NCBI GenBank assembly: GCA_012269805.1
Contig: JAAXJP010000738.1
Location: 1-6,064 of the forward strand
Direction of reading: 5' to 3'
DNA from: Rubrivirga sp.
Lineage (GTDB): Bacteria > Bacteroidota > Rhodothermia > Rhodothermales > Rubricoccaceae
DNA: 6,064 nucleotides
Part shown: positions 1 to 6,064 of the stretch, piece after piece
Numbering within the stretch: position 1 is the stretch's first letter
Layout: each line of letters begins with the position of its first letter
Program-made: the position numbers and the translations under genes
Notes under the pieces: model-generated
The model's database searches: none
The model's input: only the letters and a program-made list of their open reading frames with translations
What the model was told of the DNA's origin: nothing

Positions 1-3000
1 ATTTGATTCCATAACATTCAATTCGCTTGAATTGATTGGGAATTGCTTGTATAGCCTACCGAGTTCTAACTGATTGATTAGTTTGACGTTTTTATTTGCA
101 GCTAGGGCATTTGTCGCTGGAAGGAATATAGAGTTCGTCAAAATGACGGCTTTAAATGAGGAATTTTGGAGATTGTTATAGTAGGGTAACGCAGTTAGAA
201 TTTCATTAATGCAGCTGGTGTCGATATTGTATCTGCTGGATTTGACAAGAATTAACAAGGACTCTGTATTATTCTTGGCAATTATATCTGCCCCTCGATC
301 GCCTTCAATGGGCGTAAGCTGCACATTATATCCCATTTTTTTGTACAAGGCTGCAACACCTGCTTCAAATAAATCGTTTTTAAGGTAACATAACTCTTTG
401 AATGTAAGTCTATTCGAGGTTTCAACTGAAGTAATCTCTTCTGTATTTTTATTTTCTGGCGTTTTGCCTAAAATAGCTTCAAACGCTTCATTTTGAGAGA
501 CTTCTACACGTTCTGTAGGAAATAGACTTTGTGATGCTAATTCAGATTTATTATCAAGCAGCTTAGCAATTTTTGTGTCAAATGACTCCAATGCGAAACC
601 TTTATATTTGAAATCATCCGCAAATACTGATTGAGGATAATGCACATAGACGTCTTTGGTCTGTCCTATTCTGTATGCTCTATCTGTTGCTTGCGATTCC
701 TTAGCAGGATTCCAATGTCTTGAGTAATGGATGACATGATTGGCTCCAGTTACATTAAGTCCAACTCCAGCGGCAATCGGTGACATGATTATAGCAGCAA
801 AACCGTTTGTTTGTTGAAATTCATCGATAATTTGCTGTCTTGTTCTACGTCCTCGCGATAATGATTTTTTAGAGCTCGCAGTGTCTCCGTTTATAATTTT
901 TGGATAAAAGCCGAAGGTGTGTCTAATTACTTTTTGTAATAGGCGTTGTGTGTCCCTGCGTTCGGCAAAGACGATAGCCTTGTCGCCTTGACTTTCAACA
1001 TGATTAAGTATGTTAATTGTTCTGAATAACTTTGAACTAGTATTTATCAATTCTGTTGGTTGATGCTGGTCAATCTCCTGATCAATTAGATAGGGATGAT
1101 CAGAAATTAGCTTTAGGTTTTGTAGTACCACAAGCATGTGCTCTTCTCTGCCTAATCTGTAACTATCGATAACTTCCAAATACCTGGATTTTTGCCTTTC
1201 AGGCATAGGATCGCCATAGCTTTTAATGATTTTTTTTGGGAGATCAGCAGCTATATCAGTTTTCAGCCTACGCTTGATAAAAACCCCAATTTCTTCACGA
1301 AGCCTTCGACCAAGATCTTGAAGGTCCGTTTGAGTATTCTTTAGTGGTGATTGATACTTGGCCGCAAAACTTTTAGCATCACTCAAGAGACCAGGGATAC
1401 AAAAGTCCATAATACACCAGATATCTAAATATGAATTTTCAACCGGGGTTCCGGTCATAGCTAGATTAAACTCAGATTTCAAAGCTTTAACGGCATTGGT
1501 AACTAAAGTCCCTGGGGTTTTGATTTTCTGTGCTTCGTCTAAGATTACCAATGAAAAATCCACAGCTCCAAAATTCAGCTGTGCATTTCTGACCGTTTCA
1601 TAATTGGTCAAGTAAACTTTATTAGGTTGTTGTAGTTCTTCTACAACTCCATTGTCGAAAGCCTTAGGTAATCCTCCGTGTAGGATCTCCAATTGTACAT
1701 TAGAGGCGTTGAAAAAATTACTGTATTCTTTACTCCAGTTTTCAAGGAGTGAAACAGGAGCTATGATTAAGGAAGGCTTGCTGAAATCGACAGTATTGTA
1801 ATACCAGTCTACAATAGACAAAACCTGAATAGTCTTACCGAGTCCCATGTCATCGGCAAGTAAAGCCCCTTGGAAATTTCCGTTGATTAGGGCTTGCATC
1901 CAAGCTATTCCTTCTTTTTGGTGCGGCTTTAAGCTTATTGAACTCTTTAAATTGGGTATGGGGTAGAAGCTATGTTCAATATCAAAGTTAGTACTCTGTT
2001 CACTCCAATATTCTAAAAGTTCATCATTTTGTTTGATTATCAGAACTTCTGTTTCGTTCGTACCTTTCTGGGGAGTTTTAGGATTGTCGAGCTGTTTCTG
2101 GGCTACATCGATTATCGCAACAGCGTCTTCAACTGAAATCTCTAAGTCATCATAAGTGAAAGTTGACTTATTTTGAGTAACTGCCTCTTTATATTTCGAT
2201 TTAAAATCTTTTAATACATCTTGATCCTTAAACTTGATACGTCTTGTGCCTTCACCCGTTCTTGAGGTGATTTCAAATCCGGGAATCCATTCAGATTTAT
2301 ATGGAGAAATGAAGGGATAAACTTTAGGCCTGTAAAAGCCAATATCTACGACACGTTTACTGAAATTTTCTAGATCAACAGTATTTGGATCGAATAGAGT
2401 GATAGGGTTTTGAATTACTTCAAGTTTATCTTTTTCATCAAGTCGGTTAAAGGAATTAATCTGCTCAAGTGCTTCAATTTGTTCTTGAGAAAATAAAATA
2501 GATGTTCTGCTAGCAGAGTTACGATCTGTCACTTCAATTCTGCTGCTAATACCTCTATTCTCTATGCGCTGATTTAATTCTTCAGATGAGACATCGCCAA
2601 TTTCTACAGATAAGTTGATTAGATCTGAGGTGAGTTTAGGTGCAACAAGAATCTTTTCTGGGACAATTATTTTACGACTTGTTAGCTTTTTGGTTGTTTC
2701 AACATTTGTTAACGAAATGAGTTTTTGAAAAATTCCAAGATGAGCCAAAGCTTGATTCCGATTTTCAAATTTGAACTCTTTTAAATGATCAACTATTTCA
2801 TAAATGGCCTTTGGTAATTGATAAATAGAATTCGATTCGTCAATTAAAAAGGGGCCGTACGACCTTAATTTAAGAACCCTTCCATAAACGGGATATTCTC
2901 GATATCTGACGACATACTTTCCTTCCGCTGTTCCTATGACACCTTCAGAGTCAAATTCTGTAGCAAAAGGGTAGGGTGAGTAAAAGTCAAGTAAGACTCT

Positions 3001-3168
3001 TGTTGAATTGTCTATCTTAAACCAGTCATTATAATCAATATCAAAGGTTAATGGCTGTATTTCTTCTGAGAGACCTTCGGACTGAAGATTTCGAATCGAT
3101 ATTGTGCGATCATCTTCGATATCAAATGTTATGCTTAAATGATCTGAATAAAACTTAGGGATGATCAT
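1..3168 (-). CDS. zorD: ZorD, SNF2-family helicase with C-terminal Mrr-like nuclease domain (partial, C-terminus off the left edge)
   Basis: Effector of type I Zorya: a cytosolic ATP-dependent DNA translocase joined to a nuclease domain, thought to act on phage DNA once the ZorAB motor signals. I translated 1056 codons from the ATG at 3168 with no stop up to base 1, so only the extreme C-terminus is missing. Residues 1 to about 400 match nothing I recognise. The SNF2 core follows: HQKEG near 416-420, Walker A DDMGLGKT at 439-446 (K445), Walker B DEAQ at 544-547, motif III MTGTPVEN at 571-578, and a SNF2-type RRLKTD linker. The second RecA lobe has SPIAAGVGLN from 796 and QATDRAYRIGQ at 826-836. 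Residues about 930-1040 look like an Mrr/PD-(D/E)xK fold: FEAGV with E935, KKMGY, GDRGADII with D961, then VKSS with K976, and a final VKLINQLELGRL strand-helix. The usual Gln/Glu two residues before the Lys is Leu974. The start overlaps the zorC stop as ATGA. Family call is firm; nuclease activity is inferred. Confidence 0.93.
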   Translation of the reverse strand, partial: MIIPKFYSDHLSITFDIEDDRTISIRNLQSEGLSEEIQPLTFDIDYNDWFKIDNSTRVLLDFYSPYPFATEFDSEGVIGTAEGKYVVRYREYPVYGRVLKLRSYGPFLIDESNSIYQLPKAIYEIVDHLKEFKFENRNQALAHLGIFQKLISLTNVETTKKLTSRKIIVPEKILVAPKLTSDLINLSVEIGDVSSEELNQRIENRGISSRIEVTDRNSASRTSILFSQEQIEALEQINSFNRLDEKDKLEVIQNPITLFDPNTVDLENFSKRVVDIGFYRPKVYPFISPYKSEWIPGFEITSRTGEGTRRIKFKDQDVLKDFKSKYKEAVTQNKSTFTYDDLEISVEDAVAIIDVAQKQLDNPKTPQKGTNETEVLIIKQNDELLEYWSEQSTNFDIEHSFYPIPNLKSSISLKPHQKEGIAWMQALINGNFQGALLADDMGLGKTIQVLSIVDWYYNTVDFSKPSLIIAPVSLLENWSKEYSNFFNASNVQLEILHGGLPKAFDNGVVEELQQPNKVYLTNYETVRNAQLNFGAVDFSLVILDEAQKIKTPGTLVTNAVKALKSEFNLAMTGTPVENSYLDIWCIMDFCIPGLLSDAKSFAAKYQSPLKNTQTDLQDLGRRLREEIGVFIKRRLKTDIAADLPKKIIKSYGDPMPERQKSRYLEVIDSYRLGREEHMLVVLQNLKLISDHPYLIDQEIDQHQPTELINTSSKLFRTINILNHVESQGDKAIVFAERRDTQRLLQKVIRHTFGFYPKIINGDTASSKKSLSRGRRTRQQIIDEFQQTNGFAAIIMSPIAAGVGLNVTGANHVIHYSRHWNPAKESQATDRAYRIGQTKDVYVHYPQSVFADDFKYKGFALESFDTKIAKLLDNKSELASQSLFPTERVEVSQNEAFEAILGKTPENKNTEEITSVETSNRLTFKELCYLKNDLFEAGVAALYKKMGYNVQLTPIEGDRGADIIAKNNTESLLILVKSSRYNIDTSCINEILTALPYYNNLQNSSFKAVILTNSIFLPATNALAANKNVKLINQLELGRLYKQFPINSSELNVMESN

Positions 3169-4517
3169 AGTGCTGTTCTTTCAAGCCAAGATTTAAAAGT
3201 GCTTTCCCATAGGAATGTAGCGTCTCTATGGTGCAGAGTTCCGGATCTTTTCCAATCGTAATAAGAGCCTGCGCGTCTTCTTACTGCCATTGGAAGTCTT
3301 ACGGATCTCAATAATTCGGCAGATTCTATAAATCTTTGATCCAGTACATTTCTCCATCGATCGTTATCACTTAGATAAGCTCTGAACGCCCAACCATCAT
3401 CGCTAAACTCCACGAGGTCGTGTGTGCCTGTGTTCATTACAATGGCAGAAATCCTTCCATATCCAAAAACTCTAATTCTTGAACTCAGACCTTTAATTCT
3501 TGGATCTTTCAAAAGCTCGCTTTTTAGTTCCGGTGTAGTATAAACTTTGAAATTCTTGATTCTTTCTGCATAATTCAGCCAGAAACGCTTTCTACGAATG
3601 TCGTTCAGACACTTCTCAAAGAAAATAGTAAGGAAATCCCTAGTGATCCAAAAGTTTAATATCTCACGAGCCTCAATAATGACCTTCTGTTGATCACTAT
3701 CATAAGCGTTTAATCTCGTCCACCTAGGAGTATTCGATGGATCTCCAACATGATCTAGTGCTAGTCTCTTTAACGAAGATTGAATGGAAGCATTATTTTT
3801 TCCAGCAACGATTAGAGTGCTTATCAGGTAAATGGATCCGATAAAAGACTGCTGATAGTTACGCGAAATCGAATGCACCATCTCGCGATAGTACTCATAT
3901 TGATTGTTGAAGTCAGAATTTCTTAGGATACACTTTCCGAGTACAAGGCTATGATATTCAGTCTTGTTCCACCTTAAAGGAAGGCTAATGAGCGAGTTCA
4001 ATTGATCAAAATCATTTGCCTTACTAATGAGTCGTGAATGTTGATTAGGGGCATTTGTGCCTAAGAGATCTTCAAGAACCTCCAAGTTGAAGATATCAAG
4101 TTGGTTCTCTCTCTGACTCTCTATAGAAAACTTTATTAGTTGATGAGAATAGTTTTGTTTCGACCAATAATGATTTAACGAGGTTTTCAAAAAATTAACA
4201 ATCAAACGTCTGGGCTTTGAATATTCCTTGACTATTTGAAGTGTTTTCGAGAAGGCCTCTAGTGATAAATCATTATATGACCCTTCTAGTAAAACTGCAG
4301 GAATTAATGTTAAGATCCTTTTTTCCTGAGAAGAGAAATGAAATTCGTCCTTCTCGATTTTTTTAAGAATACTCTGGCATAAATCAAGATGATCCGCAAT
4401 AGCAATCGCTGGACCTTCAATCCCTAAATCGAATAACTGATTAAGATTAGTTTCTAGTTTCCATTTAGTTCTAGAATTAATCTCATAGTCTTTTATGGAG
4501 AAGTTAAAATTCAACAT
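3165..4517 (-). CDS. zorC: ZorC, EH-signature domain protein of type I Zorya
   Basis: Cytosolic accessory or effector protein specific to type I Zorya. The family is reported to associate with DNA, but its exact biochemical role is less clear than that of ZorD. With the ATG at 4517 it is 450 residues. The C-terminal 90 or so residues carry the EH-signature pattern: HDLVEFSDDGWAFRAY with E370, then a Trp/Arg-rich stretch, then TLHHRD with H429/H430, followed by LWESTFKSWLE (W437) at the extreme C-terminus. Residues 1 to about 340 are helical-looking, rich in Leu, Asn and Lys, with no motif I recognise. No signal peptide or membrane helix is seen. The frame stays open upstream to an ATG at 4625, but that would overlap zorB by 104 nt. 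The ATG at 4517 sits 4 nt after the zorB stop, fits the rest of the operon and is preferred. The gene is somewhat shorter than the roughly 560 residues I recall for E. coli ZorC. Confidence 0.9.
   Translation of the reverse strand: MLNFNFSIKDYEINSRTKWKLETNLNQLFDLGIEGPAIAIADHLDLCQSILKKIEKDEFHFSSQEKRILTLIPAVLLEGSYNDLSLEAFSKTLQIVKEYSKPRRLIVNFLKTSLNHYWSKQNYSHQLIKFSIESQRENQLDIFNLEVLEDLLGTNAPNQHSRLISKANDFDQLNSLISLPLRWNKTEYHSLVLGKCILRNSDFNNQYEYYREMVHSISRNYQQSFIGSIYLISTLIVAGKNNASIQSSLKRLALDHVGDPSNTPRWTRLNAYDSDQQKVIIEAREILNFWITRDFLTIFFEKCLNDIRRKRFWLNYAERIKNFKVYTTPELKSELLKDPRIKGLSSRIRVFGYGRISAIVMNTGTHDLVEFSDDGWAFRAYLSDNDRWRNVLDQRFIESAELLRSVRLPMAVRRRAGSYYDWKRSGTLHHRDATFLWESTFKSWLERTAL
3176..3182 (-). 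promoter_or_regulatory. Likely ribosome binding site of zorD
   Basis: GAAAGAA on the minus strand sits 7 nt before the zorD ATG, inside the last codons of zorC. It is a fair Shine-Dalgarno-like sequence at normal spacing and supports the ATG at 3168, which shares its bases with the zorC stop as ATGA. It is the best-placed ribosome binding site of the three gene junctions in the window. Confidence 0.55.
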
Positions 4518-4524
4518 TTCTCTA
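4515..4524 (-). other. zorB stop / zorC start junction
   Basis: The zorB TAG (4524-4522) is followed by AGAA and then the zorC ATG (4517-4515). The purine run AGAGAA just before the ATG is too close to act as an ideal Shine-Dalgarno sequence, so ribosomes ending zorB probably re-initiate here. This junction is the main reason for rejecting the longer zorC start at 4625. Confidence 0.7.
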
Positions 4525-5235
4525 ATCAGCTTCGGTTTGAAGGTCTTCAAGTTTTCTCTCTGAATCAAGAATAATCTTGAATTCGACTCTTTGATTTTTA
4601 GGGTCTGAAGGAGAAGTGCCTTCAAGTGGTCTACTGTATGAAAGGCCTGTTGCAGTTAGCTTTGATTCAATCCATTTGTTCCATTTTACCTGCTTACAAT
4701 AGAGCAAAACGGATACGGTTCGCTTTTGGGACAATTCCATATTGTATTTGTAGGATCCAATTTTGGATGCATGCCCTTCAATTTTCACTTCGGCTATCTC
4801 ATTTTTGAATTGATCAGAGGAAATAAGCGCTAGGTACTTTGGGAAAAAACTGTCTAGGGCTTTTTGGAACTCCTTTTTTAATTCAGCTTGATCTATATCG
4901 AATGTTGTTTCTTGTTTAAATCTAATGAGAAGTAAACTTGGGTCGAATTCGGCAAGCTTATTCTTAAACTCTCTCTCAAATTCTGATTCTAATGCCTGTG
5001 ATAACTCTTGTTTGATTCTAAAGTAGTCAGAGCTTTTTCTTTCGTAATCATTCAGTTTATCCCTTAAGTCTTTATTCTCGTTTTGGAATTCAATACACTC
5101 CAAATCAATCTTTTTTTGCTTTAAGAGGTTGGCGCAAAGTAACAGAATAAAGATCGCGACAATTGCAGCCATTAAGTCTCCAATGCTAAGGCCAAAGTCA
5201 GAAGATTCAGAGTTTTGATGTCTTCTACTTCTCAT
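4522..5235 (-). CDS. zorB: ZorB, MotB/OmpA-like stator subunit of the Zorya motor
   Basis: Inner-membrane protein that pairs with ZorA to form a MotA/MotB-like ion-driven motor and anchors it to peptidoglycan. The 237-residue product has a short basic cytoplasmic N-terminus (RSRR at 2-5) and one membrane helix at about 18-38. Asp20 lies at the start of this helix (SIGDLMAAIVAIF), the position of the ion-carrying Asp of MotB. A charged, coiled-coil-like linker spans about 39-95. The periplasmic OmpA/MotB-like domain covers about 105-225: IEGHAS at 152-157, YNMELSQKR at 164-172, GLSYSRP at 197-203 and NQRVEF at 214-219. Y164, N165, L168 and R172 fall where peptidoglycan-contacting residues lie in the family, but the Asp usual after GH(T) is Ser157. 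The start overlaps the zorA end by 11 nt. No good Shine-Dalgarno sequence is seen before the ATG, so translational coupling to zorA is likely. Plain MotB is unlikely given the zorC-zorD neighbours. Confidence 0.93.
   Translation of the reverse strand: MRSRRHQNSESSDFGLSIGDLMAAIVAIFILLLCANLLKQKKIDLECIEFQNENKDLRDKLNDYERKSSDYFRIKQELSQALESEFEREFKNKLAEFDPSLLLIRFKQETTFDIDQAELKKEFQKALDSFFPKYLALISSDQFKNEIAEVKIEGHASKIGSYKYNMELSQKRTVSVLLYCKQVKWNKWIESKLTATGLSYSRPLEGTSPSDPKNQRVEFKIILDSERKLEDLQTEAD
5225..5235 (-). other. zorA/zorB 11-nt gene overlap
   Basis: The zorB ATG (5235-5233) lies inside the last codons of zorA, whose TAG is at 5227-5225. The bases before the ATG (GCGAGCTAAAATCTAACG) hold no convincing Shine-Dalgarno sequence at normal spacing. 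This arrangement points to coupled translation, which would help keep motor subunits in a fixed ratio; the coupling is inferred. Confidence 0.8.
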
Positions 5236-6064
5236 CGTTAGATTTTAGCTCGCTTAATACTTCATTAAATGATTCACTGATTTCCTCCATTGCTTGTCTT
5301 ATTTCATCAGCGCCCTGTGCTAGAGAGTTACTAATTCCATTGACTGCTTCAGCATAATCACTTAGGTAGCCATCGTTGGATTCTTTCATTTGGCTTAGGA
5401 AGTTATCGATTCCAGATTGTACAGTTTTAAACGATTCTGAAATTGAAGAATCTAGCTCTTCATATTTTTCTTTAATGGAATTGGAGTGATCTTTTATCGT
5501 ATCCATTGACCCAATGATATTGTTCGTGAGATTTGATTGCTCACCGATTAGAGTAGAGCTTTCAGCTATAAATGAATTTAAAGTTGCGTTAAGCGCAAGA
5601 TTACTGTTGTCAACAGATTCAGCGGCCTTTTCTAAGCTACTTGAGGTTCTTTTCAAAATGTCGGCCGTAGCACCTATTTGGCCACCAGCTTCGGCTATTT
5701 CTTCAGATAACGAATCGAGATCTTCAAGTGTACCATTGAACTTATCACTCATTTTGCTCATTTTTTCAAACGATTCTGATTGCCCTTCTGTCAATGATAA
5801 TTGTCTTTCTTGAATTACTTCAATTTCGCCTACCAGATTACCAATAATTGTAGATAGCTTATTAACAGATTCCGTTGTTTCGTCTCCTATCAACTTGGCT
5901 GAATCCTCCATCTGAGTGTTGATTTTTAAAATACTAGATTCAGTGGAGTCTTGAAGTTGTCCTAAAACTGTTGGAATTGATGATAATGATTCTGAAACTT
6001 GACTCAACTGTTTAGTTAATTCATCCATTTCTTGTCTTGCTCCGTCACTTATGCTCGTCTGAAA
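5225..6064 (-). CDS. zorA: ZorA, C-terminal coiled-coil tail (partial, N-terminus off the right edge)
   Basis: The visible part is 279 residues plus a TAG stop. The frame is open to base 6064, so the gene begins outside the window. The in-frame ATG at 6028 is probably internal: the codons before it (reading FQTSISDGARQE) continue the same low-complexity helical pattern, and a 267-residue product would have no membrane part. The segment is strongly acidic, rich in Ser, Glu, Leu, Asn and Ile, and has no Cys or Trp. Hydrophobic residues recur at 3-4 residue spacing throughout, as in a long coiled coil; one Gly-containing break reads AEAGGQIGATAD. This matches the long cytoplasmic tail of ZorA, a MotA/ExbB/TolQ-like membrane protein whose tail is needed for defence and is thought to pass the signal from the motor to ZorC and ZorD. 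The tail alone could be mistaken for a chemoreceptor-like coiled coil; the call rests on its position directly before zorB and on the rest of the operon. The four membrane helices cannot be checked here. Confidence 0.87.
   Translation of the reverse strand, partial: FQTSISDGARQEMDELTKQLSQVSESLSSIPTVLGQLQDSTESSILKINTQMEDSAKLIGDETTESVNKLSTIIGNLVGEIEVIQERQLSLTEGQSESFEKMSKMSDKFNGTLEDLDSLSEEIAEAGGQIGATADILKRTSSSLEKAAESVDNSNLALNATLNSFIAESSTLIGEQSNLTNNIIGSMDTIKDHSNSIKEKYEELDSSISESFKTVQSGIDNFLSQMKESNDGYLSDYAEAVNGISNSLAQGADEIRQAMEEISESFNEVLSELKSNDEK

Noticed and set aside
1226..1237. T-run after a possible hairpin, resembling a plus-strand terminator
   Set aside because: It is the antisense of a Pro-Lys-Lys-Ile stretch within the conserved SNF2 linker of zorD, with no stable stem beside it and no plus-strand gene to terminate.
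1528..1539. DEAQ instead of DEAH/DEAD in ZorD as a sign of a broken helicase
   Set aside because: DEAQ is a common Walker B form in bacterial SNF2-family proteins, and Walker A and motif VI are intact.
1358..1603. 81-codon open frame on the plus strand
   Set aside because: It lies antisense inside the SNF2 helicase core of zorD, between conserved motifs I and III, and its product has no recognisable features. It is a shadow of the real gene.
4626..4808. 60-codon open frame on the plus strand
   Set aside because: Antisense to the OmpA-like domain of zorB, Cys-rich and low in motif content; no ribosome binding site of note.
5514..5813. 99-codon open frame on the plus strand
   Set aside because: Antisense to the zorA coiled coil. 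Its Ser/Leu-rich composition is what results from reading the opposite strand of a repetitive helical gene.
6026..6028. ATG at 6028 as the start of a stand-alone 267-residue coiled-coil protein
   Set aside because: The same frame is open without a stop to the window edge and the preceding codons continue the same composition. ZorA also needs an N-terminal membrane part that this start would remove.
5225..6064. Methyl-accepting chemotaxis protein C-terminus
   Set aside because: The serine-rich coiled coil is superficially similar, but the highly conserved chemoreceptor hairpin tip (E-I-x-x-I-V-x-x-I-x-x-I-A-x-Q-T-N type) is absent and the next gene is a MotB-like zorB.

Overview
The window is almost entirely coding. 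It holds one tightly packed operon, all on the minus strand and read from the right edge to the left edge. The four genes, in order of transcription, match the core of a type I Zorya anti-phage defence system: zorA (only the C-terminal tail is present; it runs off the right edge), zorB (complete), zorC (complete) and zorD (1056 codons from its start, still open at the left edge). The identification rests on gene order plus features that can be read directly. These are a long coiled-coil tail in front of a MotB-like protein with one membrane helix, an intramembrane Asp and an OmpA/MotB-type C-terminal domain; then a protein ending in an EH-signature-type motif; then a SNF2-family helicase with an Mrr-like nuclease domain at its C-terminus. 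Type II and type III Zorya lack this zorC plus zorD pair.

Layout: zorA tail 5225-6064; zorB 4522-5235 (11-nt overlap with zorA); zorC 3165-4517 (starts 4 nt after the zorB stop); zorD 1-3168 (ATGA overlap with zorC). There is no intergenic space longer than 4 nt, so no promoter, terminator, RNA gene, CRISPR array or insertion sequence is expected, and none was seen. The operon promoter must lie beyond the right edge, upstream of zorA. The end of zorD and any terminator lie beyond the left edge.

How the genes should work together (known for the family, inferred here): ZorA and ZorB form an inner-membrane ion-driven motor of the MotA/MotB type. ZorB anchors to peptidoglycan and the long ZorA tail projects into the cytoplasm. 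Sensing of phage attack at the envelope is passed through the tail to the cytosolic effectors ZorC (DNA-associated, EH-signature) and ZorD (ATPase with a nuclease domain), which act on invading DNA.

The host cannot be named from the window. The DNA is AT-rich (roughly 35-40 % GC by eye), with AT-rich codon choice (many AGA, TTA and AAT/AAA codons) and weak Shine-Dalgarno sequences. A peptidoglycan-anchored ZorB implies a bacterium with a periplasm, most likely Gram-negative. The most notable departures from textbook motifs are a Leu where Mrr-type nucleases usually carry Gln/Glu in the D...(Q/E)xK site of ZorD, and a Ser at the usual peptidoglycan-contacting Asp position of the ZorB OmpA-like domain.
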